Assembly: GCF_901000735.1 (NCBI RefSeq)
Contig: NC_081544.1
Span: forward strand, 34,051,235 to 34,115,234
Length of the DNA: 64,000 nucleotides
Source: Corylus avellana
Lineage: Eukaryota > Streptophyta > Magnoliopsida > Fagales > Betulaceae
Reading direction: 5' to 3'
In this document: positions 1 through 12,166 of the stretch, in pieces
Position numbering within the stretch: the first letter of the stretch is position 1
How the letters are laid out: each line of letters starts with the position of its first letter
Notes under the pieces: generated by a model
What the model was told of the DNA's origin: nothing
The model's input: the letters and a program-made list of their open reading frames with translations, nothing else
The model's database searches: none
Position numbers and translations under genes: made by a program

Positions 1-3000
1 TCCTGTTTCTGCAATATCGATTTTACTAGACTCTAGAAAATTATTACGCTAACAAACAAAAACCCTAGAGATGGATGATTTGCGAATGGTGTTTTTTCTG
101 AGGATTATGAGCTAAAAATGCTTTCTTGGTACATGGGTAGTGGTTGTTCTTCATTGTTTATTCAAGAAAACTAGTTACAGTGTTTGGAACCTTTCTCTTT
201 TCAGTCTATTGCTTGCACGGGGCTTGGTCTAATGCCATTTCCTACCCTTGTTTCCTTTCACTATTTTTTTATCTTTCTTTCTCTGTGCCCAGATAAATAT
301 GAAGCTCCGAAGTGTCAACTTTTTTCAACTTGAGATTTTGATTTTGACGTTTCAGCCATTTTGAATGATGAGTACATCTCCAATAGTAGTAGCTGACATT
401 TAATGTTACTTTCCGTATAACCACCAGTGATAGAGAATCCTTCAGCTTCTTATGGATCGATCGGTGCCTTTTGCTGCTCTTCAAATGATGTTTTCTTTCT
501 TTTCTTTTTTTTTTTTCTTTTTTTTTCTTCATATATGCTTTTATCTACAAGTATGCGTGAAATACATGCAATCATGGTTATAGAGTCCATTTTCTGACTT
601 GGTTGGGTAACCATCTCAAAGGCTTAATCCATAATATAATTAATTAATCAGAATCAAAGTATATATGTCAATTTCACTCAAATTATGCTAATGGTGGATC
701 ATTCTCATTCATGTAAACTTAGATGATCAGTATTGAATGAAGACAAATGTTTCTAATTTAATGTTAACAGATGGATAAAGAATATGTAAAGAATTAATAT
801 GGAAATTACCTTAATTGTCTGGGAAGTTCATGCATGTCAAATGAACAAATACCTTATGAATGTCGTTGAGTCATTTGTTATAAACGGTTTTGTGTCTTGT
901 AGTGATTGTTGAGTACCAAAGAGTTTCAAGTTTAGAGTTGAATTAAGTAATGTTTTTATGTTGCTCTAGAAGTTTCAACATGAAAAAGTTCATGACATGT
1001 TACACCAAACAAAACAGCTATGTTTGAAAGAATTGAAGTGTGCCTATGGCATGTAAAGGGATAATAATCTTTAGCTGGGATTATCACAATATTTTCATCA
1101 GAAACATTTTATGTAGCAAGAAATCTTTGAAGGTTTTTTTTTTTTTTTTGGTTGCTGCTGCTTTAGTTTTAGTTTGTAAAGTATAAGTGCTTGACATATA
1201 TAATTACATATGCTTCCCAATATTATCAGCATGTGATTTATTAGTCTTTAATTTGATTAGATGGAGCATTTTCTTTTATCTTTCTCTCTTCTAGTGCAAA
1301 TGGTTAAAAGTGTAAAAGACAACATGGTGATGCATCATGCATGCCTTCTACTTTATTGCATCTCTTCACTCAATCTATTGGAATTTGGAAATTACACGGG
1401 CCTGCCCAAATTTTGATGGTTATGTCATGCAATGATGTCCGGTCTGGTTACTTTATTAGAGTTTCAAGTTCCGATATAGTAATACATATATATTTATATT
1501 TATGGATGGTTGGAGATGAAAAATGATTATTGGGAATTGTCTGATGGCTGACAAGCTGTTTGACAGCTAAAGTAACAGTTATATCTTCTTGAAAATTGTT
1601 CTGGGTGGTTTGAAATATAATATTGAAGCAACCAAAATGGAGTTCCTTCTATATACAGTAGTACATGTGCTGTTGTAGTTTTAATTTATAGCTTTCCCAA
1701 TTTAAGTCTTGAAAGCCAAATCTTTCATTTTATTAGTCATCCTCGTTATCAGCAAGAAGAGATTCGCATACAAATCTTACAAATCACGTGAGCGAATACC
1801 AATGGTTTTCTAAAAGGACTCATGTAAGGGAATGATAATTTGCTGCTGCTTTGACATCCTGTTGAACTTCAAATTTTCTTGATTCTTAATTACACATCTT
1901 TGCAAGGTTGTGTGTTTGTGATTACTTTACTTGCAGAATGGATTTGTGCTTATTATTATTTTAAGTGTCTCAGCTAAAAAGGCTGCTGCAATTTCCATTT
2001 GCAAGGGAGTGTATCTCGTGCCATTGGCATGGGTGTAGCAGCCTTAGACGTTCCTCGGATGATGACTCAAAATATTTTATGATGTTTTGCAAAAGATTTG
2101 CAGACCACGGTAATCTGGTTAAGTTAGGGTTGGCAACTATTATTGTTTTTATTTGGAAGTACATATTAACTTTTTGGTGATGCTTTTTAATCATTTTTAT
2201 ATTGGCCTTTTCTTGTGCTTAGTAGTGGGTTCTCTTATTCCTCTTTTGCACAACTATTATTGATTCCTTAACTTGTTAAAAAAAATTAAAAAAAGGGTTA
2301 GCATTTTTCAGATATCCGACCATTGCTGATGTCCAGTTGGGCATATATTCACGTGCTTGGATTTTTAATGCACCTATCTGGCAGGGCTTCTCTTTAACCA
2401 CTTTTAGCATTTGCAGAGAATATATCTTAGTGTTGCTTACTCTCAAGTTGTTGCATTCTTGGACCCTCTTTTCGTTGATCAAATAATTTGTTTATTGGAT
2501 TATTGCTTCTTTAGCCTATGCTTTTCCTCCCTCCAAGTGGGTTAGTAATCCAGGTAGGAGAAGCTTTTGTTTGACATAATAGATTCCATATTTCGGATTT
2601 CACAACTTCTTGTTAATTTCCCTTTTCTGGCGTCTCGATCAAGCAAAGTTATCCTGTGACCTCATACACTACTAACGAAGACATTTCTGCTGCTGTCAAT
2701 GATTATAATCAGTCTTGACATGCGATTAGAATATGCAAAACCAGTTATCATTGACACGGGAGTAATCTTCATTAAATTGAATTGCTGCATATACTTTTTA
2801 TAGGCTAGAAACTTTCCGCTGCTGTCAATGAAATGCATCTGCTTGTGTAGGCTAGAAACTTTCTTCTTTTCAAATAATGGTGTGAATAGTTATATCCTTT
2901 ACTATATATATGGTGTTCATTTCATATAGTATATTGGATAGTATATTGCATTTTCCTCCGAAGGATTCCATTAAGATTCAGGAAGACCTATGGTAGCGTT

Positions 3001-5026
3001 CTTTCTTCTTATAGTGGGGTCGAATCCTTGTTCTTATATTTCCAGACAAACCCTTGTTCTACACCTTATGCTTTGCCAATGGGGAAAAAGCTTAGGTTTT
3101 CTTCTGCATATTTAATCTCTCACTCCTAAGTGCGCTAAAAATAATCAATGAATTCAAAATGATCCGTTAAAATCTACTAGTTATTTTTAGCACTAAGAAT
3201 GGAGTGTGGAGCATTTATGTATTAAAATATGATGGTCATGCACTTTTTCCCATCCTCTTACTTGCTCTTTCTGGGTCTGACCCCGGATACTCTTTCTTCT
3301 TCTGCTTCAAAAGGTTTCCATGGGAAGCCTGAAATGATTTTTTTCAGTGGGGAAGCTAGTGTAATCGTGAGGGGCAGTATGGGGAACTGGCGAATAATAA
3401 ATGCTTAGTTGAAGTTTTTAGCTTTTTGTAAAGCCCGTATAGAGCGGGTGGTCGAGGAGTTGCAGAGTAACTCACATGGACTCCCGCAGTTCTCGCTGTG
3501 AAGCACAGCTTTATGGGGTGAAGGGAGTGTTCAACGCGCACTGAGCTTTCCTCTGCCTACTCCTGCCCCTGCTTAGTGCTTGTCATTTCCATGGACAATA
3601 TTTGGTCTCTTCTGGCCCTTGTGGGTCTTTGTGCTTAATCATGTCTCCATTACACGTGTTCCGTTTTTCGCCATGTTAAAATTTAAAAATAAAAAACCAA
3701 CCGTGGAGATTGATTTTTGAAAAAAAAAAAAAAAGAAAAGAAAACTTACAAAAGTATGTACTATAATTTTCTTTTTACAGTTTAGATTTATTTTAAAATT
3801 TTTAATAAGAAACCACGCAATAAAGAAACTATATTTGTCTACGAGTCCTTTGTTTGAATTGTTTCCAAGTGGCCGGAGAAATATCTGTCGGCTAATAAAA
3901 ATATATTTATTTATAATATATACAAAAAAGAAGGACAAGGGGAGAGTTATGGGGTGATATTATGGTGCGTATTATTAATATGAGCTTATCCATCTACTCC
4001 CAATCAGATATTCGTGTGGTTGTCCACCCTGACTTTTTCGAGTCTCTCACTCCGACTGACGAAGGATGCAACCTGACGAGAGTGTGAGACTGCTCTCCCC
4101 CCTTTTACTTTTCTTTGCCACCTCGGCGTGGAGTGTGCAGTGTACCCTTATTCGGCAGTCAAATCCTTGTCAGACTGAGTTGCTGTCAGAATGCTGATGT
4201 GGCCTTTCCCTCTCTCTACATTTCCTAGTTTATTAATGTGAATGGACCCAATTGCCCATTCCTTCTTTTTATCTTTATTCCTGTTCCCATCACACATTTC
4301 TCCTTGCCGTGGGGTTCCAGAATATCTTCTGCGAATCTCTTTTATAAATATTTTACGTCCTCTTGCCAAAATTTGAACTACAACTCAAATATATATATAT
4401 TTTACCTAGGGTTGACAATTATTTTGATACGACCTGTCAAACTCCATACAAATTCAACACAAAATTAGTGAATTATGGTTGAGGAGTTTGACCCGTTTAA
4501 TTAAATGGGTCGAGTTAGGGTTGACTTATATACTTTTATACTCATGCTTTGATACATCCTGAATTCAACACGACTTGTGAACCTAACATGAATTGAACAC
4601 GAAAATAGCATGCTAGCATTGAAGGGTTTGTCCCTTTAGATTATGGTTAATTTATATAGTCTTATATTCATACATCGATTCACAACTTAATTAACTTGAC
4701 ATATAAACATGAATTGTCACTCCCAAATTTTTGCCTACCATCCATGTTGTATCAATGTATATATCATGTATGCTTCTTTGCCATATAAAATGAAAGGACT
4801 ATGTATGCAAATTAATTACATGACTATAGTTTGATGACTTATTCCGACAAATTTCTGCTTCTTTAAGGTTTATCTTTTGATTCTTTTTTACATGAAATAT
4901 TGGCCTTGTCTAGAGGCTAGAGCTATAATCCCCACGCATTATGGTCATAATTAATGCTAGTCTTTTCTTGCTTCTGTGAGCATGTGTGTTCTTTTCTTGA
5001 GAGATTTTTTGAATTCATTTGGGCAG
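1..5026 (+). other. Long KNOX intron (upstream exons outside window)
   Basis: No KNOX1 or KNOX2 domain sequence can be read on either strand here, and the first coding sequence is the ELK/homeobox exon at 5027. In the KNAT2/KNAT6/STM family the intron before the ELK exon is characteristically the long one, so this stretch is most simply that intron, at least 5 kb long. It is AT-rich with poly-T runs (about 1133-1150) and has a modestly GC-richer islet at 3400-3560 with no convincing ORF. The start of the window could instead lie in the previous intergenic region if the gene were truncated, but nothing supports that. Confidence 0.6.
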
Positions 5027-5642
5027 ATGAAGGTGGTGTATCATCAGATGAGGATTTAAGTGGCGGAGAGATGGAGGTTCAGGAAGCTCAACTGAAGAGT
5101 GAAGATCGAGATCTTAAAGATAAGCTTTTACGTAGGTTTGGCAATCATATTGGTTCCTTGAAGCTGGAGTTTTCAAAGAAGAAGAAGAAAGGAAAGCTAC
5201 CAAGAGAAGCAAGGCAAACATTGCTTGAATGGTGGAATGCTCATTATAAATGGCCATACCCAACGGTAAATCATTTCTTGAAAACCATGCGCTCTAATGC
5301 ACCTCCATCTTAAAACCTGCATGATCACTAGCTAATCTAGGATTCACTATAAGAAATTGGCCAAAGTTATTGCTAAAAGTCTATAAGTCGTCGCAGTTGA
5401 TCTGTTGAGAAAGGTTATCAACGACGACTTTAGTGTAAAGAAAAGAATTTGACTTCTTTAATTTGCTGTACTTGAACATCCAGGAAGGAGATAAGATTGC
5501 GCTGGCTGAATCGACGGGGCTAGATCAGAAGCAAATTAACAATTGGTTTATAAATCAAAGAAAGCGGCATTGGAAACCATCTGAGAATATGCAGTTTGCA
5601 GTTATGGATAATCTTTCAGGACAATTCTTTGCAGATGACTGA
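5027..5642 (+). CDS. KNAT6: Class I KNOX homeodomain protein, C-terminal two exons (KNAT2/KNAT6-like)
   Basis: This is the C-terminal part of a TALE-class homeodomain transcription factor that maintains shoot meristem identity in the nucleus. The exons are 5027-5265 (acceptor gggcag, donor gtaaat) and 5484-5642 (acceptor atccag, stop TGA). They give about 131 residues: an acidic Ser-rich linker, the ELK domain ([14 protein letters not shown], then [19 protein letters not shown]), and the homeodomain with the TALE Pro-Tyr-Pro loop (WPYPT) and recognition helix [11 protein letters not shown]. The C-terminus after the homeodomain is short, as in KNAT2/KNAT6. The acceptor is phase 1, so the first base of its codon comes from an exon beyond the left edge. 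KNOX1/KNOX2 are not in the window. The position next to MENG favours KNAT6 over STM or KNAT1; this is inference from remembered Arabidopsis gene order. Confidence 0.9.
5345..5435. mobile_element. Short CACTA-type terminal hairpin (MITE-like) in KNOX last intron
   Basis: A 91-bp stretch begins CACTATAAGAAATT and ends TAGTG, matching the CACTA...TAGTG ends of plant En/Spm-type transposons. Inside, AAGTCGTCG...GTTGAT and its inverse ATCAACGACGACTT form an imperfect hairpin. No clear 3-bp target duplication flanks it, so the copy may be old. It lies entirely within the intron between the two homeobox exons. Confidence 0.45.
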
Positions 5643-6740
5643 TCATATGCATGTACATATGTACACTCAAATGTATCTCCCGATCATAGTTCGATGCTTG
5701 TGTTAGTTTCATGTATATTGTAAAATGGAAACTTGACCGACATTGATATATTAATTAAAATTCCTACCAAAAAGGAAAAATAATTGTATTTTTCATTTAG
5801 ATTTGGAAGTTGACCGACGCTGATAATGGAAATGCTTACATGGTTTTGGTTGACTACTCCCGTCTTGGTTGTCTTGACTATAATTCTTTTTTATTTTGTT
5901 TTTTGCCACCTTCAAGTAACGGTCCAATAAGCCATAGGATGGATGCAAAAGTTGGAGCAATTTGTGAGCTTTGGGTGGTGTGAGGATGCTGGAGAGCAAG
6001 GGTACTGACAACTTGAGAGTCTTCTTCCAAAATGATGTCCTTGAGAATTGAGATCACAAGGGGGTGATATGACAAACAACCTTAATGATTTGGCCCTCAG
6101 AGTTTCTAAAGACAATAGCTTGAGCAAAGTAGGAATCCCTTGAAGGAACGTTGAGGAGGAGGAGACCCATTTTTTTCTGGGAAAGGAAACATTGGCTTCA
6201 TTTGTTATTGCTTTTTGAAATGTGCCTTCTATTTTAGTTTGAAAAATGTTTTGGTGTGATAAATAATTTGGAGTTTTTTTTATTTTTTTGGAGTTTTTTT
6301 TTTTTTTTGGTTAATATATCAAAAATATTTGTTAATATATTAATAGTACTTTATCAAAAAATTTCCTAAAGTTTAAGTTTTATCAATTTACTCCTTAAAG
6401 TTTCGTCTGTTATCAAATAGATTATTCTATTTACCTTATACTCCTAACAGTACTACCATGTCATACCCAATTTAAAGGTGATATCGAAAATATATAGACC
6501 ACGTCTCGCCTATATATATATATATATAATGGGCTTTGTGATGGTCCAAGCCTGGAAGAGGGCCCAACTGGTGGGGAGCCCAATCATCTAATTAGGCTTT
6601 TACAACTCAACTCCTTAAAAAGTTGTGTCCGTAGTGGAAGGGAGAAAAGTAGAAGGCTAGCATAGGATAATCCATATCTTCTACATATTCATGAACTGGT
6701 ATTTGTTTTTCTATCTAGAAGGATATACGGACCCCTGGGA
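5643..6740. other. KNOX-MENG intergenic region
   Basis: This is the 3' flank of the KNOX gene followed by the upstream region of MENG. It contains a possible decayed coding remnant on the minus strand (listed separately), poly-T runs near 6276-6308 and an (AT)n tract at about 6511-6529. I see no clear TATA box at a sensible distance from the MENG start codon. Confidence 0.6.
5880..6170 (-). pseudogene. Possible decayed coding remnant, family not recognised
   Basis: Two overlapping minus-strand frames together read as Leu-rich helical protein, for example LLKLLSLETLRAKSLRLF in one frame and LVISILKDIILEEDSQVVS in another. A frame change between them and stops at both ends argue against a working gene. 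The pattern loosely resembles armadillo-type repeats, but I cannot assign a family. It may be chance reading frame in intergenic DNA. Confidence 0.2.
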
Positions 6741-8728
6741 ATGGCTTCGCTTCAGCTATGTCTTCCTTCCACATGCCGCTTCAGACAAAGGCCAGTTCAT
6801 TGTGCTGCTGACCAGCGCCAGGGCCTCTTCAACCGCATAGCTCCTGTCTACGATAATGTGCACCCTCTTTACCCACTCTCTTTCCTTTCTTTCAATGTAA
6901 ATTCCTTACTTTGTTTATGGACCGGGTTTAATTTATATATATTTTTTTAAAAAAAAAAAAAAAAATTGAAAATGCAGTTGAATGACTTGCTGAGTTTGGG
7001 TCAGCATCGAGTTTGGAAAAGAATGGCAGTATCATGGAGTGGGTAAGTATTCATTAATAATTATTTCTGGTTTCTAATAGTTGGGTCTTCTTTATTTTTT
7101 GTTCTTTTTATTTGGGATTCGATTTATTTTTTGATTTTGGAATTGTGGGTGTCAGAGCTAAAATGGGAGACTGTGTGTTGGATTTATGTTGTGGAAGTGG
7201 GGATTTAGCTTTTCTCTTGTCCGAGAAAGTCGGGTCCAATGGCAAGGTCTGTTCCAACACCACCATTGTTGTAAATTAATGTCGTAGAAAGATGTTATGG
7301 TGCTCTTTTCCATTAATTTTATTGGGGTTACGATTTGCAGGTGACTGGTCTTGATTTCTCAAAGGAGCAACTGTCAATTGCTTCTCATCGGCAAAACTTT
7401 GTCCCAAAAGCCTGCTGCAACAATATCGAGTGAGCATTGGTAAATCTATCGGTTAATGAATAAAATGATTTGCATATGTATTCTAATTAACAATATATTG
7501 AGGTTCTCAAGGCCATTTTGTTCTGGAAGAATTGTATGTTAGTTTCCTATAATGTTCTCTATAATTGATCCTAAAGTCCACCATAAATTCCTCCCCATAC
7601 TAATGAGTGCTACAGAGGCACTAATAGAATGTGTGTCAATATAGGTGGATTGAAGGCGATGCACTTGATTTGCCATTTTCAGATGGTTACTTTGATGCCA
7701 TTACAGTGGGTTATGGGCTACGAAATGTGGTGGATAAACACAGAGCCATGCAAGAGATGTATAGAGTTCTAAAACCAGGTCTAATGAGTATAATCTGTGT
7801 CTGTGTGAAAATATGAAAGTTGGTGAATTTGAAAGTGAGACCTGATATTAATTATTCTTGTGGGCTTTTCAGGTTCAAGAGTATCTGTTCTTGATTTCAA
7901 CAAAAGCACTCAACCATTTACTGCTTCAATTCAGGTAGTCACTGTGAGATACCATTTTTTTTCTCTCTTTCAAGGAAAATCATGTCTTAAACTCAAGTAA
8001 TTGTTGCTTTTCTCTACACATTTAGCGAGTACATTATAATAGAATGTGACAAGAAGGTTTCTTCCCTAATTAAGAATGACCGTGTTTAAATCTTCTATAC
8101 GATGGATGCCCTTTCTGTTTTGTTTTCAGTTACTGTCTCAGATTGGGAGCAGTTTGTAATTTTCATTCAAATGAGTTCTGTTTCTGATTATATTTGATAA
8201 TGCTGTGATTATTGGATATTATGTTTCAACATTGATGTATACCTGTTGCAAAATTAAATTGATTTTTGTTAAAAAATGTATTCATTTTGCAAGGAATGGA
8301 TGATTGACAATGTTGTTGTCCCAATGGCAACTGGTTATGGGCTTGCGAAGGAGTATGAATATTTGAAGAGCTCAATCAGGGAATTTTTAACAGGTTATTT
8401 CCCCTTCAACTAATTTTGAATCGTGCTACTTTAGGTGGATTGGTTGTCAATTGAACATGTTGAAATCAAAATTTGGCTCAATCTTGTCAATAATATATAT
8501 CAAATTGGTGTACTTGGTACGTTTAGCTGGGCTCGCTATTTCAAGGAATCCCTTAGGCCATACTCAAATAGGATGAATGGTTGATTTACTGCCTAATTGG
8601 GTGATCAAAAACTGTCTTTTGATACAGGGAAGGAATTGGAGAAGCTTGCTTTACAAGTAGGATTCTCTAATGCCACGCATTATGAGATTGGCGGAGGCCT
8701 CATGGGGAACTTGGTAGCCAAACGTTAG
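6741..8728 (+). CDS. MENG: 2-phytyl-1,4-naphthoquinone methyltransferase, chloroplast (MENG, UbiE family)
   Basis: The enzyme transfers a methyl group from S-adenosylmethionine to demethylphylloquinone, the last ring modification in making phylloquinone (vitamin K1, the photosystem I cofactor) in the plastid. Exons: 6741-6857, 6978-7042, 7156-7246, 7341-7429, 7645-7778, 7873-7934, 8294-8393, 8628-8728. All joins keep frame and give 252 residues, close to the family length. The first 22 or so residues (MASLQLCLPSTCRF...) look like a short transit peptide. Then come FNRIAPVYDNLNDLLSLGQH, the SAM-binding motif I VLDLCCGSGDLAF (about 66-78), GLDFS, the UbiE motif GYGLRNVVD, and the C-terminal MGNLVAKR. 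The donor of exon 1 (gtgcac) is weak but the protein reads through cleanly. Plant MENG and bacterial UbiE are homologous; the transit peptide and lack of a mitochondrial COQ5 signature favour MENG. Confidence 0.95.
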
Positions 8729-9320
8729 ATGCAATTCATGGATGGTATTGTTCTCGCAACTTTGAATTATTGATTTATCAGAAAGAAGCACCCCATTGTA
8801 TATGAAATCTGATCAGTACTCAAAACTGTAGACTTGAAGCTCTGAACATTTTCATATCTCCGTGTTTTCTTGGTTTCCAAACTGGAATGTTATGTTAAAC
8901 AATTGGATCAATAGGAGCCCGAATTTCCTTTTCTGCTCATATATTGTCTTTGCAGTTTTGGCTCCTTCATCAGGTTTATATCTCAAACAATTCAAAAGAC
9001 TGCTATGTAGGGAGCTATATCCTGTGTTAGACAGGCTGAGACGTTTATATAAACGTATCTATATACTTCCTCAAACTCAAAACTTGGGAGAGTTGTTTGT
9101 TGAAGCCCTCAGTAACATATCTAGAATCCCTCGAGTTCCTTGAGTCGACTGCCAAATGCCAATAACAAGAAGCCGACGCCTGGTTGCAATCTTAGATTTG
9201 TGGTTTCTTTCACTTGAATAGACAACTTATGAGCACTTGTTTTTCTGAGAAAACAGCCACTCTCACCCCGCTTAGATTCACGTGGGACAGAAAGAACCGT
9301 CGGTGAATGTAACAATATGG
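8729..9320. other. Flank between MENG and CRK pseudogene; duplicated 3' flank of CRK2 type
   Basis: From about 8870 to 9320 this matches the sequence downstream of the intact CRK2-type genes (12760-13152 and 29970-30369), including the shared string agggagctatatcctgtg. The ancient CRK2 tandem duplication therefore included 3' flanking DNA. ORFs here are not conserved as proteins between copies and are not counted as genes. Confidence 0.65.
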
Positions 9321-12166
9321 TCACCTGGGATAGAAAGAACTGTCGGCCACAATGGCAATTGAATCAGAAATTCCTGCTTTGAAAGGGTAAAATGGGTCCT
9401 CGCACGTGTCATTCAGTTCCATGGTCCCTTCATCCATAAAAGGTGGATTTGTGGGTGCATGAAGGTGCTCCTCCTTCTTTGTTAACATCTGTAGGGCCTT
9501 TGACATTGTTGGTCGTAATGACTGAATCTTTTGGGTGCACAGGAGTCCAATATGCATCACTCTGGAAACCTCATTCGTTACATTGCTGTCCTGGTGGTTA
9601 TGCAACACCAGATTTGGATCTTATAATTGCTCAACTGTCTCTGATTGAAAATGTTTCCACGTCTATTTTGTCCAAACAAAAAAAAAACGTGATCAACTGA
9701 GAAAAAGGGTAGAAGTGAGTTCTTTTAATCAAGGGAGTACATAAAAATATCAATAATTTTAAAAAGGAGACATTTTTGGGAGGGTGAAGAACTGAAGCTC
9801 ACTATTGTGACTAGGTTGTCTAAGTATTCTGAAGTTCTGCTCCTCTTGTTCTGCTCCTCTTGTTCTGCCTTCCGGTAACTATCTCCAACACAAGCACTCC
9901 AAAGCTGTAGACATCAACCTTTTCTGTCAGCCGGCTGTGGGCTAGGTATTCTGGAGCCATGTATCTACTACAAATCCATGAGAAAGAAATTGTTGATAAT
10001 GGCTCAAATTGTCAACAAGTGTAAAGATAATTGCTGGAAAATATCAATATTCAAGTTGATGGGCTCAAGTCATATTTATCTATAAGAAGATAATGTTAGT
10101 TTTAAAAGGAGTCCAAGAACAACTGGAATTGTATTTTTTGGAGAAAACGTGTGTGGATAAACATGTGAGCTGCAATGCTTATCTTCATCATGGAAAAGAC
10201 TTTATATTTATGATGGTTTCGTTTTCCCAGTAGCAATTGGATTAAAATTGTTCTCCTATTTTTCGTGATTAAGCCTCTATAAAAGGACATGTAGTCCTTG
10301 GTTAAGTGGGGATCCGGAAAATCCAAATTGGTGAGAGCACTTTGTGGCATTTACAAAGTGTAGAGAGTTTTTCTTTACTGGGTATTTGAGAGGGACAGTT
10401 AAGTGGGGTGTACAAGGAGTTAAGGGCTTGGGTTTGGGATATTAAACTTGAGCGGTTCAGGCTTGTACCATTGTACTCAATATTTCTCAATAGTAAAGAA
10501 GGAGACCGGATCACGTCCCGTGGACGTAGGCATATTGCCGAACCACGTAAATTCTTTGTGTACGTGTGTGATTGGTGTGTGTTTTCTTTCCAAACTTGTC
10601 TTTTGCATAAAGGGCTGGTAGGAAATTAGTTGCCAATGAATTATCAATTTTCCTAACAATTGGTATCAGAGCTTGGTTGCGCATTTCTACACGTTAAGAA
10701 GAAATGCAGTCCTTGAAGTTTGGGTTCGACAAAAGAATGAACTTTGGCTTGTGGCAAATACAAGTCAAGGACATCCAATTTGGGTTACACAAAACGTTGA
10801 GAGGAGCAGGTTCGGCAGAGTGCTCCTAAAATGCTAATACTGTTTCTCTCGTAACGAGAGATGATGATGTTCTTTGAGAAGGGCATGTACATACTCTGGC
10901 ATGACCACTAAAAATGTCAGGATAATGGATGTGTTCTATTAGCGGGTCCACATTTGCATACGAGACATTGGTTTGGTTTTTTTGATGTCGGGTATGTGGT
11001 GGAAAAGGGTGTCGATGGCTAATGAACTTCCAGGGGAACCAAACATGGAAGTTGCACCATATTTTTCAGCAGGATTTTTTCGACATGTGCCAAAAATGAA
11101 AATTTTTGGAATGGTTTAATTCTAAGTACATGTGCTCTTTATGGTGGAGCATGATAATTCTTGTAGAATTATTATTGTTGGGGTAAACAGTGTTTTGTAT
11201 GACATCCCAGGGCGTGGGGATGGGCATCGGTCAAGATGCGAACCTGAAGTCTCAGGTGGAGGTTGCCAAATTTTCGCCAAGGTGGAGATTGTTGATAATG
11301 GCTCAAATTGTCAACAAGTGTAAAGATAATTGCTGGAAAATATCAATATTCAAGTTAGTGGGCTCAAGTCATATTTATCTATAAGAAGATAATGTTAGTT
11401 TTAAAAGGAGTCCAAGAACAACTGGAATTGTATTTTTTGGAGAAAACGTGTGTGGATAAACATGTGGGCTGCAATGCTTATCTTCATCATGGAAAAGACT
11501 TTGTATTTATGATGGTTTCGTTTTCCCAATAGCAATTGGATTAAAATTGTTCTCATATTTTTTGTGATTAAGCCTCTATAAAAGGACATGCAGTCCTTGG
11601 TTAAGTGGGGATCCGGAAAATCCAAATTGGTGAGAGCACTTTGTGGCATTTACAAAGTGTAGAGAGTTTTTCTTTACTGGGTATTTGAGAGGGACAGTTG
11701 AGTGGGGTGTACAAGGGGTTAAGGGCTTGGGTTTGGGATATTAAACTTGAGCAGTTCAGGCTTGTACCATTGTACTCAATATTTCTCAATAGTAAAGAAG
11801 GAGATCGGATCACATCCCGTGGACGTAGGCATATTGCCAAATGCGAGCATCCCGTGGACGTAGGCACAATACACAGTCGAGTAATGGGAGATCTCCATAG
11901 CATTGGGCAAGGGCAAAGTTTGTATCAGGGCCTGATCCTGTGACTGCTACTCCAAAGCCTGATGCTCGCATTTGTTTACTGATATCTTCCATTGTAGCAA
12001 CAAAATTTGGAACAAAGAGAGTGCTATTGTTCTCAAGTTGTTGCCCACACATTACTTGGACTATTTGGGCTCTTGGATCTCCCACTGCTGTTTCTAGTAG
12101 TAACAGAGTCTTGACAACAAGGAAGATAACATATCCAGAAGAAAGAGATGGGAATTCTTTCTTCAT
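9321..12166 (-). pseudogene. Broken CRK2-type receptor kinase, copy 1 (interrupted by LTR element)
   Basis: Only the two ends of a CRK2-type gene remain. The signal peptide and first DUF26 part of exon 1 run from 12166 to about 11866 ([15 protein letters not shown]..., [13 protein letters not shown]). Kinase exon 6 (about 9795-9975) and exon 7 (stop at 9321) are at the other end. Between them lies a Copia-like LTR element, and exons 2-5 are absent. Exon 6 carries a perfect 14-bp tandem duplication (9841-9854 and 9855-9868) that shifts frame into an early stop. Exon 7 has a nonsense TAA (9621-9623) where the intact paralogue has TAT. The residual exon 7 is otherwise about as long as in the intact gene. 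Kinase function is lost. Confidence 0.88.
9991..11838 (+). mobile_element. Non-autonomous Copia-like LTR element, 3' LTR truncated
   Basis: The 5' LTR (9991-10658, 668 bp) begins TGTTGATAATGG, ends CCTAACA and contains a TATA-like CTCTATAAAAGG near 10275. Two bases further on is a primer-binding site TGGTATCAGAGC (10661-10672), complementary to initiator tRNA-Met. The interior, only about 630 bp, encodes a Copia-type gag start (MQSLKFG, then MNFGLWQIQVKDIQ) and ends in a purine tract (aaggtggagat). It has no protease, integrase or reverse transcriptase. The 3' LTR starts at 11290 and stops at 11838, lacking about 120 bp of its end. Insertion was into the CRK intron before exon 6. No target duplication can be tested because the right end is lost. 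Confidence 0.9.

Noticed and set aside
269..532. Lys-rich minus-strand ORF
   Set aside because: Produced by a T-rich tract on the plus strand within the KNOX intron.
3400..3560. GC-richer islet considered as tRNA or other RNA gene
   Set aside because: No cloverleaf, A/B box arrangement or stable hairpin could be drawn convincingly.
8862..9143. 93-codon plus-strand ORF downstream of MENG
   Set aside because: It lies in the duplicated CRK2 3' flank, and the equivalent frame is not open in the other copies.
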